Part shown: in pieces, positions 49,744 through 57,917 of the stretch | Layout of the letters: the number at the start of each line of letters is the position of its first letter | How positions within the stretch are numbered: position 1 is the first letter of the stretch | Assembly: GCA_910579705.1 (NCBI GenBank) | Contig: CAJTUI010000011.1 | Coordinates: forward strand, 1 to 64,000 | DNA: 64,000 bases | DNA from: an uncultured Christensenella sp. | GTDB taxonomy: Bacteria; Bacillota; Clostridia; Christensenellales; Borkfalkiaceae | Reading direction: 5' to 3' | Translations under genes and position numbers: made by a program | Notes under the pieces: generated by a model | What the model was told of the DNA's origin: nothing | The model's database searches: none | Seen by the model: only the letters and a program-made list of their open reading frames with translations

Positions 49744-50757
49744 ATGAAAATACTTGTAACGGGCGGCGCGGGATACATTGGCTCGCACACCTGCGTGGAA
49801 CTTCTGGACAAAGGATACGAGGTCGTCGTTATAGACAACTTCGACAACTCGTCGCCTAAGAGCATAGACAGAGTCGAAGAGATAACGGGCAAGGGCGTTA
49901 CGCTGTACGTCGGCGACGTCCGCGACGCGGAAATTCTCGATAAGATTTTCACCGAGCACAAAATCGACTGGGTTATACATTTCGCGGGGCTTAAAGCGGT
50001 GGGCGAATCCTGCGCGAAACCGATAGAGTATTACAACAACAACCTTTACGGTACGCTTGTGCTTACCGACGCAATGCGCAGAAACGGTTGCAAGAAGATA
50101 GTATTTTCGTCGTCCGCTACGGTGTACGGCGACCCCGAGGTTCTGCCTCTGACCGAGGAATGCAAGACGGGCGGAACTACCAACCCGTACGGAACGAGCA
50201 AGTATTTTCAGGAAATTATGCTCGAAGACATTTACAAGTCGGATAAGGAGTGGACGGTAGTTTTATTGAGATATTTCAATCCCGTCGGCGCGCACGAAAG
50301 CGGGCTTATCGGCGAGGACCCTCAGGGTATCCCCAACAACCTTACGCCTTATATTTCCAAAGTCGCCATCGGCGAGCTTAAAGAGATAGGCGTTTTCGGA
50401 AACGACTATCCCACGCACGACGGAACGGGCGTGAGGGACTATATCCACGTCGTAGACCTTGCCAAGGGCCACGTAGCGGCTATTGACGTAATTAATAAGT
50501 CGGGCGTCTACACATACAATCTCGGCACGGGCATAGGCTATTCCGTTCTGGACGTTATAAACGCGTTTAACAAGGCTTGCGGCAGGCAATTGCCGTACTC
50601 GATTAAACCCCGCCGCGCGGGCGACATCGCGGCCTGCTATGCGGACGCTGGCAAGGCGAAAAGAGAGCTGGCCTGGGAGGCTAAACTCGGCATAGACGAT
50701 ATGTGCGCGTCGCTCTGGAACTGGCAACAAAAAAATCCCAAAGGTTATAACGGTTAA
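49744..50757 (+). CDS. galE: UDP-glucose 4-epimerase, 337 aa
   Basis: NAD-dependent short-chain dehydrogenase-like epimerase between UDP-galactose and UDP-glucose. VTGGAGYIGSHTCVELL (about 4-20) binds NAD. FAGLKAVGESC, SSSATVYG and the catalytic Tyr-x-x-x-Lys in NPYGTSKYFQE (about 149-159) follow. SGLIGEDPQGIPNNL and the end NWQQKNPKGYNG are typical GalE. The start follows AGGAGG. It completes the Leloir set and is followed by a strong terminator. Confidence 0.97.
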   Translation: MKILVTGGAGYIGSHTCVELLDKGYEVVVIDNFDNSSPKSIDRVEEITGKGVTLYVGDVRDAEILDKIFTEHKIDWVIHFAGLKAVGESCAKPIEYYNNNLYGTLVLTDAMRRNGCKKIVFSSSATVYGDPEVLPLTEECKTGGTTNPYGTSKYFQEIMLEDIYKSDKEWTVVLLRYFNPVGAHESGLIGEDPQGIPNNLTPYISKVAIGELKEIGVFGNDYPTHDGTGVRDYIHVVDLAKGHVAAIDVINKSGVYTYNLGTGIGYSVLDVINAFNKACGRQLPYSIKPRRAGDIAACYADAGKAKRELAWEAKLGIDDMCASLWNWQQKNPKGYNG

Positions 50758-50767
50758 ATAAATTTAG

Positions 50768-50805
50768 TGCGCCGCGCGGAATTTCCGCGCGGCGCATACG
50801 TTTAT
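50768..50805 (+). terminator. Terminator after galE
   Basis: TGCGCCGCGCGGA (50768-50780) pairs perfectly with TCCGCGCGGCGCA (50784-50796), followed by a T-rich tail. Confidence 0.9.
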
Positions 50806-50851
50806 TTTGCGGAGTTAAACGCAATAATTAAATAAAAAAAGCAGGTATAAA

Positions 50852-51829
50852 ATGTGTACAGCCGTAGCCTATAAGACCAAGGATTTTTATTTCGGGCGCA
50901 CGCTCGACAACGATTGCTCATACGTAGAAGAAATAACCGTCACGCCGCGGAATTTTGTGTTGCACTTCAAAAAGTGCGGCGATATTAAAACGCATTACGC
51001 GATAATAGGTATGGCGTTTATCCCCGACAAATTCCCGCTGTACTACGACGCTGTTAACGAAAAGGGGCTGTGTATGGCAGGCCTCAACTTTGTAGGCAAC
51101 GCGCATTACGGCAACGAGGAAAAGGGAAAAATAAATCTAGCCCAGTTTGAATTTATTCCGTATATTTTAGGCAGGTGCGCGTCGGTAAGCAAGGTGCTGT
51201 CGGAGCTTGAAAAAATCAACCTCACGGGCGTTCCGTACAACGGCGCTCTACCCGTGGCGCAACTGCACTGGATTATTGCGGATAGGGAAAGGGCGGTCAC
51301 GGTGGAGTTCGTTAAGGAAGGCGTGAAGATTTACTTTAATCCCGTCGGCGTTCTCGCCAACAATCCGCCGTTTGACAGACAGATGTTTAACCTCAACAAC
51401 TATATGTCACTATCCCCGAACGAGCCGCAAAACAGCTTTTCCGAAATTCTGGATTTGAAAACTTACAGCCGCGGTATGGGCGCTATTGGCCTTCCCGGCG
51501 ATTTGTCGTCGCAATCGCGGTTTGTGCGCGCGGCGTTTATAAAACTCAACTCCGTCTCGGGCGACACGGAAGAGGAAAGCGTGAACCAGTTCTTTCATAT
51601 TTTAGGTTCTGTCGCCCAGCCCCGCGGCGCCTGCAAAGTCGGCGACAACGGCTACGAAACCACGGTTTACACGTCCTGTTGCAACGCCGCGAAAGGCATT
51701 TACTATTACACGACTTACGAAAACCACGCAATTTCCGCCGTCGATATGCACAAAGAAAATCTCGACGGGGACAGGCTGTCGCGCTTTCCGATTGTAAGAA
51801 AAGAAAAAATAACTTTTCATAACAGATAA
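50852..51829 (+). CDS. Choloylglycine hydrolase (bile salt hydrolase type), 325 aa
   Basis: Ntn-hydrolase cleaving the amide bond of conjugated bile salts, or penicillin V. After removal of Met, Cys2 is the nucleophile. Arg16 and Asp19 (FGRTLDND), Asn79 (AGLNF), an Asn in VLANNPPFD and Arg in SSQSRFVRAAF complete the expected active site. NEKGLCMAGLNF and GLPGDLSSQSRFVRAAF are the bile-salt-hydrolase-like forms. No signal peptide. It is monocistronic between terminators. Its presence argues for life in an animal gut. A penicillin acylase role is less likely but not excluded. Confidence 0.92.
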   Translation: MCTAVAYKTKDFYFGRTLDNDCSYVEEITVTPRNFVLHFKKCGDIKTHYAIIGMAFIPDKFPLYYDAVNEKGLCMAGLNFVGNAHYGNEEKGKINLAQFEFIPYILGRCASVSKVLSELEKINLTGVPYNGALPVAQLHWIIADRERAVTVEFVKEGVKIYFNPVGVLANNPPFDRQMFNLNNYMSLSPNEPQNSFSEILDLKTYSRGMGAIGLPGDLSSQSRFVRAAFIKLNSVSGDTEEESVNQFFHILGSVAQPRGACKVGDNGYETTVYTSCCNAAKGIYYYTTYENHAISAVDMHKENLDGDRLSRFPIVRKEKITFHNR

Positions 51830-51838
51830 ATAAAAAAT

Positions 51839-51870
51839 AACCGTGTCCGAAACATTCCGGACACGGTTTT
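51839..51870. terminator. Bidirectional terminator between bile salt hydrolase and GGGtGRT genes
   Basis: AACCGTGTCCG (51839-51849) pairs with CGGACACGGTT (51858-51868), with A and T runs outside on both strands. Confidence 0.9.
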
Positions 51871-51882
51871 ATATTTGTGATT

Positions 51883-52884
51883 TTATTTCGTCAAAGCTTC
51901 CTGAACGGCAACGGCGACCGCAACGGTAGCGCCGACCATCGGGTTGTTGCCCATACCGATTAAGCCCATCATTTCAACGTGAGCGGGAACGGAGGAAGAA
52001 CCTGCGAACTGCGCGTCGGAATGCATACGGCCCATAGTATCGGTCATACCGTAAGAGGAAGGGCCTGCCGCCATATTGTCGGGGTGGAGCGTTCTGCCGG
52101 TGCCGCCGCCCGACGCAACCGAGAAGTAGTGCACGCCGTTTTCAACGCACCATTTCTTGTAGGTGCCCGCAACGGGGTGCTGGAAACGCGTGGGGTTGGT
52201 GGAGTTGCCGGTAATGGATACGGAAACGTGCTCCATTTTCATAATTGCAACGCCTTCGGGCACGTTGTCCGCGCCGTAGCACTTAACTTTCGCTCTCGCG
52301 CCTTCGGAGAAGGCTTTGCTGTCGGTAACCTTAACCGTTTCGGTATAGGGGTCGAACTCGGTCTTGCAGTAAGTGAAACCGTTAATTCTCGAAATAATGT
52401 AAGCGGCGTCTTTACCGAGGCCGTTCAGAATAACTCTTAAAGGCTTAACCCTGACCTTGTTTGCGTTTTCGGCAATCTTAATCGCGCCTTCCGCAGCCGC
52501 GAAAGATTCGTGTCCCGCAAGGAAACAGAAACAGTCGGTTTCTTCGGAGAGGAGCATAGCGCCGAGGTTGCCGTGGCCGAGACCAACTTTCCTGTTTTCG
52601 GCAACAGAACCGGGGATACAGAAACTTTGAAGGCCGATACCGATAGCCGCCGCGGCGTCGGCCGCTTTCACGCAGCCTTTCTTTACGGCGATAGCCGCGC
52701 CGACTGCGTACGCCCAGACCGCGTTTTCGAAACATATAGGCTGTGTGCCGCGGACAATCTTGTCCACGTCGATACCCTTTTCAAGCGTGATGTCGCGGCA
52801 TTCTTCTATGCTTTTAATGCCGTACTCTTTAAGAACTCCGAGAATTTTCTTTTCTCTTCTTTCATAACTTTCAAACAGTGCCAT
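51883..52884 (-). CDS. GGGtGRT protein, 333 aa
   Basis: Conserved protein of unknown function named after its motif, here SGGGTGRTLHPDNMAAG (from about residue 256). Other conserved parts are GLGHGNLGAMLLSEETDCFCFLAGHESFA and TGNSTNPTRFQHPVAGTYKKW. It has several Cys, His and Met-rich glycine loops, no signal peptide and no membrane segments. The family is always seen with an IscU-like partner, here directly upstream, which suggests iron-sulfur or metal chemistry, but no activity is established to my knowledge. It shares a promoter with the partner (TTGAAT-17-TATAAT at 53644-53672). Confidence 0.92.
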   Translation of the reverse strand: MALFESYERREKKILGVLKEYGIKSIEECRDITLEKGIDVDKIVRGTQPICFENAVWAYAVGAAIAVKKGCVKAADAAAAIGIGLQSFCIPGSVAENRKVGLGHGNLGAMLLSEETDCFCFLAGHESFAAAEGAIKIAENANKVRVKPLRVILNGLGKDAAYIISRINGFTYCKTEFDPYTETVKVTDSKAFSEGARAKVKCYGADNVPEGVAIMKMEHVSVSITGNSTNPTRFQHPVAGTYKKWCVENGVHYFSVASGGGTGRTLHPDNMAAGPSSYGMTDTMGRMHSDAQFAGSSSVPAHVEMMGLIGMGNNPMVGATVAVAVAVQEALTK

Positions 52885-52886
52885 AA

Positions 52887-53612
52887 TTAATCAACCTCCT
52901 TGTCGGTTCTGGGGTCAATATGTTTAACCGCGCCGGCCTCGGCAGAATATCTGCCGTACGTTCCTATAGACTTCTCGTACGCCTCGTTGGGAGAAAGACC
53001 CTTCTTAATGAAGTCGGTCATCTTGCCGAGCGAAACGAACTTATATCCGCAGACCTCGTTGTTTTTATCAAGCGCGAGCGAGAGTACGTAACCTTCCGCC
53101 ATTTCGAGGTATCTTACGCCTTTGAGCGCCGTACCGTACATAGTTCCCACCTGCGAGCGGAGACCTTTTCCCAGATCTTCGAGGCCCGCGCCGACAGGCA
53201 GACCGTCCTCGGAAAACGCCGACTGCGTTCTGCCGTAAACTATCTGCAAAAACAGTTCGCGCATAGCGGTGTTGATGGCGTCGCACACAAGGTCGGTATT
53301 AAGCGCTTCGAGAATGGTTTTATGGGGCAGGATTTCCGCGGCCATAGCGGCGGAGTGGGTCATACCCGAACAGCCGATTGTTTCGACCAGGCATTCCTGA
53401 ATGATGCCGTCCTTTACGTTGAGGGTAAGCTTGCAGGCGCCCTGTTGGGGTGCGCACCAGCCGATACCGTGCGTAAGACCTTTGATGTCCTTGATTTCCT
53501 TTGCCTTAACCCACAACCCCTCTTCGGGAATGGGTGCGGGACCGTGCTCGAACTTGCCGGTAACGCCTTTGGCAACGCAAATCATATTTTCAATGTCTTT
53601 TGAATAATTCAT
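52887..53612 (-). CDS. IscU/NifU-like iron-sulfur scaffold family protein, 241 aa
   Basis: The N-terminal half has the IscU-type plan: IGWCAPQQGACKL, then ECLVETIGCSGMTHSA, with at least three Cys that could hold a cluster, and ILEALNTDLVCDAI. The C-terminal extension of about 100 residues (EMAEGYVLSLALDKNNEVCGYKF onward) is not found in ordinary IscU. It starts after GGAGGAAT and ends two bases before the GGGtGRT gene. No iscS or sufBCD gene is near, so it is a separate scaffold devoted to its partner. Confidence 0.9.
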   Translation of the reverse strand: MNYSKDIENMICVAKGVTGKFEHGPAPIPEEGLWVKAKEIKDIKGLTHGIGWCAPQQGACKLTLNVKDGIIQECLVETIGCSGMTHSAAMAAEILPHKTILEALNTDLVCDAINTAMRELFLQIVYGRTQSAFSEDGLPVGAGLEDLGKGLRSQVGTMYGTALKGVRYLEMAEGYVLSLALDKNNEVCGYKFVSLGKMTDFIKKGLSPNEAYEKSIGTYGRYSAEAGAVKHIDPRTDKEVD

Positions 53613-53643
53613 TACGATTCCTCCGTTTTTATTAACTTCGATA

Positions 53644-53672
53644 ATTATAACACAAGCAGAAAATTAATTCAA
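53644..53672 (-). promoter_or_regulatory. Promoter of the IscU-like/GGGtGRT operon
   Basis: Minus-strand TTGAAT (53672-53667), 17 bases, TATAAT (53649-53644). The leader of about 25 bases contains GGAGGA. Confidence 0.75.
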
Positions 53673-53722
53673 TAATTGAGTATTAAAAAAATTAAAAAAT
53701 TTTAAGGCGCGTATCGTTAAAA

Positions 53723-53753
53723 TTGTTTACCCGCGCCGAAAAAGTATTATAAT
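53723..53753 (+). promoter_or_regulatory. Probable promoter of mcsA-mcsB-clpC
   Basis: TTGTTT (53723-53728) lies 16 bases before TATTAT (53745-53750), which overlaps TATAAT at 53748-53753. No CtsR-type GGTCAAA repeat is present around it. Confidence 0.5.
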
Positions 53754-53775
53754 ATAGGTAAAAGGTTAAAAAACT

Positions 53776-54246
53776 ATGCTTTGTCAACACTGTAAAAAAA
53801 AGCCCGCGTCCGTAAACTACTACGAAGTGGTGGACGGCAATAAATTCGAGTGTCATTTATGCTCGTTCTGCTATGCGGGTTTATACGGCGAATTAAACGA
53901 TAAACTCAATCACGGCAAGTGGGCCAATCTTTTCGGCGTTGACGGCTGTCCCGTATGCGGCGCGACTTACGCCGATTACGAGCGCACTGGGCTTTTGGGC
54001 TGCGCGGGCTGTTACGACGTGTTTCACGAAAAGTTAATCCCCGTTATCCGCGGCATTCAGGGCAAGACGGAGCACGTGGGCAAGGTCGGTAAAAACGCCG
54101 ACAATTTCGGACTTCGCATACAGCTCAAAAATTTGCAGGAAAAGCTGGAAGACGCTTTGCGCGAAAAGAACTTCCGTGAGGCGGACAGACTCAACAGGCA
54201 GATAAACGCTATTAAAAAGTCATTACACGGGGGCGGCAATGGATAG
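53776..54246 (+). CDS. mcsA: McsA, activator of protein arginine kinase, 156 aa
   Basis: Zinc-finger adaptor of the McsB kinase. Cys3-x-x-Cys6 and Cys26-x-x-Cys29-x-x-Cys32 build the first zinc sites, and VCGATYADYERTGLLGCAGC the second pair. The C-terminus is a UVR motif (LQEKLEDALREKNFREADRL). Length is slightly short of B. subtilis McsA. Its last codons overlap mcsB by eight bases. Confidence 0.93.
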   Translation: MLCQHCKKKPASVNYYEVVDGNKFECHLCSFCYAGLYGELNDKLNHGKWANLFGVDGCPVCGATYADYERTGLLGCAGCYDVFHEKLIPVIRGIQGKTEHVGKVGKNADNFGLRIQLKNLQEKLEDALREKNFREADRLNRQINAIKKSLHGGGNG

Positions 54247-55255
54247 ACAGTACGGCGAAACGGTTGTGTCTACGCGTATCCGCCTTGCGCGGAACTTAGA
54301 GGGTTATCCTTTTCCTTCAAGGCTGAAAAGCGAAAAACAGGCGAAAGAAATAATAAGGCTTGTTTCCTCCGCGCTCTCCAGGCTGGACGAATTCAAGCTA
54401 TATTATATGGACAACATTTCCCGAGAGCAGTCTGTCTGCTTAATGGAAAACCATCTTATAAGCCCCAACCTTATCAACAACAAACGCTTTTCCGCCGCGC
54501 TTATCAATAGGGAAGAAAACGTTTCGGTTATGATAAACGAGGAAGATCACTTGCGCGAGCAGTGCATAGTCAGGGGACTGGATTTGCGGCTTGCTTACGA
54601 AACGATGTCGGAAATAGATAACCGTATCGCGGGCTCTATGAAGTTCGCGTACGACGAGCGGCTTGGTTTTTTGACGGCCTGCCCGACAAACCTCGGCACG
54701 GGTCTCAGGGCGTCGGTAATGATGTTTTTGCCCGCGACGACCATTAACGGTGTGATTAACAAAGCGATAAAGCATATCCGCAATCTCGGCCTTACGGTGC
54801 GCGGCGTTTACGGCGAAGGCAGCGGCGCCGAAGGCTATATGTATCAGATAAGCAACGAGGTAACCCTCGGCGTGACGGAAGAGGAGATACTTGCACGGGT
54901 GCGCGAAGTCGTGGACACGGTTTGCGAAATAGAGCAACTGGAACGCAAAAAGCTTTTAAGCGGGGCGGACGCGCTGGATATCAAGGACGAATGTATGCGT
55001 TCTTACGGAATACTTACAAACTGCGCCAAAATTTCCGCGTCGGAATTTGTTAAGCTTGCGGCTAACGTGAAACTGGGCGCGTGTCTCGGGCACTTACCGA
55101 TCCGCGACGTTTCCGCCATTGACGAGCTGTCGGTAAAGCTCAGCCCGTCCAACATAACGGCCGCCGCAGGGCGACAGCTTTCCCCGTCCGAGCGCGACGC
55201 ATACCGCGCGCAGGTCTGCGTGAAAACGTTCAGAAATATGTGCGGCGGAAATTAA
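54239..55255 (+). CDS. mcsB: McsB, protein arginine kinase, 338 aa
   Basis: Phosphagen-kinase-like enzyme that marks misfolded proteins with phosphoarginine for ClpCP. VVSTRIRLARNLEGYPFP (about 9-26) binds ATP, NEEDHLREQCI is the catalytic loop with Glu, and ASVMMFLPA is the Arg-recognition strand. DVSAIDELSVKLSPSN lies near the end. Length is typical. Overlaps mcsA and is followed 38 bases later by clpC. Confidence 0.95.
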   Translation: MDRQYGETVVSTRIRLARNLEGYPFPSRLKSEKQAKEIIRLVSSALSRLDEFKLYYMDNISREQSVCLMENHLISPNLINNKRFSAALINREENVSVMINEEDHLREQCIVRGLDLRLAYETMSEIDNRIAGSMKFAYDERLGFLTACPTNLGTGLRASVMMFLPATTINGVINKAIKHIRNLGLTVRGVYGEGSGAEGYMYQISNEVTLGVTEEEILARVREVVDTVCEIEQLERKKLLSGADALDIKDECMRSYGILTNCAKISASEFVKLAANVKLGACLGHLPIRDVSAIDELSVKLSPSNITAAAGRQLSPSERDAYRAQVCVKTFRNMCGGN

Positions 55256-55293
55256 ATAAACGGCAAGAGGGCGTTTCGCCCGAAGGAGGATAT

Positions 55294-57822
55294 ATGGAGT
55301 ACAACAACAGATTTTCGGATAATTTACAAAGCGTTATATCCATTGCGGAAGAGGCGGCCAAGATATACGGCAGCAGTTATATCGGCAGCGAGCACATAGT
55401 TTTCGCAATGCTCAACTGCACGGAATGCACGGCCTATAAAGTACTTGTTTCCTGCGAAGTCAGCGAGCCGATGTATCGCGAATATTTCGCGCGTTCGATA
55501 GACAAGCGCGCAAACATAAACGGCTATACGCCGCGCACGAAACATATGATAGAGCGCGCGCTGGAACTTTCGATTGATTTGAACGGAGAGGACTCGCTTG
55601 CGGGCACGGAGCATATGCTGCTTGCGATAATGTCGTCAAACGACTGTCTTGCAATGCGCATATTCCGCGCGATAGGCGTGAATATACCAAAGCTTGCCAG
55701 CAAGCTGGAACTTGTCATAAACAACGGCCCCGGCGAGATTGAGGACGAAGATGACGACGACCCGTTCATTCAGATAAACAAGGCATTTTTCGGTTCGTCC
55801 TCGCCCGCGGCGGGCAAGGGCCAGAACGAGCGTAAGAGCAAGAGCGAGCCCACGCTGGATAAAAACGTTTTGCAGTACGGCACGGATTTGACGCTTAAAG
55901 CGCGCGAAGGCAAGATTGACCCCGTTATCGGCAGGAAAAAGGAAATCGACAAAATAATTCAGGTGCTTTCGCGCCGCACAAAAAACAACCCCGTGCTTAT
56001 CGGCGAGCCGGGTGTAGGTAAAAGCGCGGTCGTCGAAGGGCTTGCGCAGGCGATTGTAAAGAACGAGGTTCCCGACCTTCTGAAAAACAAAATTGTCTTT
56101 TCGCTCGACCTTGCGGGTATGGTCGCGGGCGCTAAATACCGCGGAGACTTCGAGGAGAGGCTGAAAAACGCGATTAACACCATTAAAAACAACGGCAACG
56201 TAATTTTGTTTATAGACGAAATCCACTCCATTGTCGGCGCGGGCGCAACCTCCGACGGAAATATGGACGCGGCGAATATATTAAAGCCTATGCTTGCCCG
56301 CGGCGAATTGCAGACAATCGGCGCGACCACGCTCGAAGAATACAGGAAATACATCGAAAAGGACGCGGCTCTCGAACGCCGTTTCACGCCCGTTCAGGTC
56401 GACGAACCGACCGTAGAGGACACCGTTTCGATATTACGCGGGTTAAGGGATAAGTACGAGGCGCATCACAAAGTGGTTATCACGGACGAGGCTATTATCG
56501 CCGCGGCTACGCTTTCCAACAGGTATATTTCGGACAGATTTCTTCCCGACAAGGCGATAGATCTGATAGACGAGGCGGCCTCGCGCGCGCGTCTCAACAG
56601 CCTTAACAGCCCCGAAGAAGTTAAAGAACTCGAAGAGAAGATTAAACGTTTAAATCTCGAGAAGAACAAGGCGGCCAAGGGCGAGAACTATACTCAGGCG
56701 CAGAAATACGTGGAGGAGATAAACAATCTTCACGAAAGAATAAAGAAACTGGACGCGGACTGGAAGGGGCATAAGCACACTTCCACGCCGAATATCGGCA
56801 GCGAGGAAATCGCGGAGATAGTCAGCGGCTGGACGGGCGTGCCCGTGCTCAAACTGACCGAGCAGGAGAGCGAAAAACTTCTGCACCTGGAAGACAATCT
56901 CCATAAGCGCATAATCGGACAGGACGAGGCGGTCAGCGCCGTGGCGAGGGCTATACGCCGCGCCCGCGCGGGCCTGAGCGAGCCTAACAAACCCATCGGG
57001 TCGTTTATATTCGTCGGTCCCACCGGCGTTGGTAAGACCGACCTTGCCAAGGCGCTTGCAGAGAGTATGTTTGGCGACGAAAAGCTTATGATACGCCTCG
57101 ATATGTCGGAGTATATGGAAAAACACTCGGTTTCCAAGCTTATCGGCGCGCCTCCCGGATATATCGGTTACGACGAAAACAGCGGCGGCCAGCTTACCGA
57201 AAGGGTAAGGAGAAAGCCGTACAGCGTCGTACTTTTCGACGAGGTTGAAAAGGCGCACCCCGACGTGTTTAATGTGCTGTTGCAGATACTCGACGACGGC
57301 AGACTGACGGACAGCAAGGGCAGGGTGATAAACTTTAAAAACACCATTATCATAATGACCTCCAACGTCGGTGCAAGCCAGATCAAAAAGATGTCTAACT
57401 TCGGTTTTACTTCGTCGGACAACGACGGTTACGACAATATGAAGGACAACATCAACGAGGCTCTGCGCGAGCAGTTTAAACCCGAATTTCTCAACAGGCT
57501 TGACGATATAATTATTTTCCGCAAGCTCAGCAAGGACGAGGCGGCGAAAATATGCGCAAAGGTTATCGAGGGGCTTTCGAAACGGCTTTCCCTGCGCAAC
57601 GTGACTTTGCAGGTTTCCAAGGCCGCGCTTACCAAACTTGTGGACGACGGTTACAACGATATGTACGGCGCGCGCCCGTTGAAACGCGAAGTTCAGCGCC
57701 GTATAGAGGACAGACTTTCGGACGAAATTCTCGCGGGGAACGTTCTGCCGGGCGAAACGGTGTACGTTGACGTGAACGACGGAGAGCTGACTTTCCGTTC
57801 GGAAAAAAGACAGAACACATAA
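55294..57822 (+). CDS. clpC: ClpC-type AAA+ unfoldase, 842 aa
   Basis: Hexameric unfoldase delivering marked proteins to ClpP. The Clp_N repeats (residues about 1-150) are followed by AAA+ domain 1 with GEPGVGKSAVVEGLA, a coiled M domain with EKNKAAKGENYTQAQKY, AAA+ domain 2 with GPTGVGKTDLAKALAESMFG and a ClpB_D2-small domain. The ClpP-binding loop region after LIGAPPGYIG is present. I start at ATG 55294 (MEYNNRFSDN), which has AAGGAGG. An in-frame start at 55240 overlaps mcsB without family sequence. Followed by a terminator. Confidence 0.95.
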   Translation: MEYNNRFSDNLQSVISIAEEAAKIYGSSYIGSEHIVFAMLNCTECTAYKVLVSCEVSEPMYREYFARSIDKRANINGYTPRTKHMIERALELSIDLNGEDSLAGTEHMLLAIMSSNDCLAMRIFRAIGVNIPKLASKLELVINNGPGEIEDEDDDDPFIQINKAFFGSSSPAAGKGQNERKSKSEPTLDKNVLQYGTDLTLKAREGKIDPVIGRKKEIDKIIQVLSRRTKNNPVLIGEPGVGKSAVVEGLAQAIVKNEVPDLLKNKIVFSLDLAGMVAGAKYRGDFEERLKNAINTIKNNGNVILFIDEIHSIVGAGATSDGNMDAANILKPMLARGELQTIGATTLEEYRKYIEKDAALERRFTPVQVDEPTVEDTVSILRGLRDKYEAHHKVVITDEAIIAAATLSNRYISDRFLPDKAIDLIDEAASRARLNSLNSPEEVKELEEKIKRLNLEKNKAAKGENYTQAQKYVEEINNLHERIKKLDADWKGHKHTSTPNIGSEEIAEIVSGWTGVPVLKLTEQESEKLLHLEDNLHKRIIGQDEAVSAVARAIRRARAGLSEPNKPIGSFIFVGPTGVGKTDLAKALAESMFGDEKLMIRLDMSEYMEKHSVSKLIGAPPGYIGYDENSGGQLTERVRRKPYSVVLFDEVEKAHPDVFNVLLQILDDGRLTDSKGRVINFKNTIIIMTSNVGASQIKKMSNFGFTSSDNDGYDNMKDNINEALREQFKPEFLNRLDDIIIFRKLSKDEAAKICAKVIEGLSKRLSLRNVTLQVSKAALTKLVDDGYNDMYGARPLKREVQRRIEDRLSDEILAGNVLPGETVYVDVNDGELTFRSEKRQNT

Positions 57823-57830
57823 TTTAAGGT

Positions 57831-57860
57831 GCCGCCCGCGGTTCGGGCGGCGTTTTTTTT
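57831..57860 (+). terminator. Terminator of the mcsA-mcsB-clpC operon
   Basis: GCCGCCCG (57831-57838) pairs with CGGGCGGC (57844-57851), followed by G and eight T residues. Confidence 0.92.
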
Positions 57861-57917
57861 ATTGCCATAATCTTTTCGGGGTGTGCGCGCATATAATGTA
57901 AAGTAAAGGTAACTTAA

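Noticed and set aside
53753..53776. GGTAAAAGGTTAAA before mcsA as a CtsR site
   Set aside because: The heptads have no three-base spacer and differ from GGTCAAA, so the match to a CtsR box is poor.
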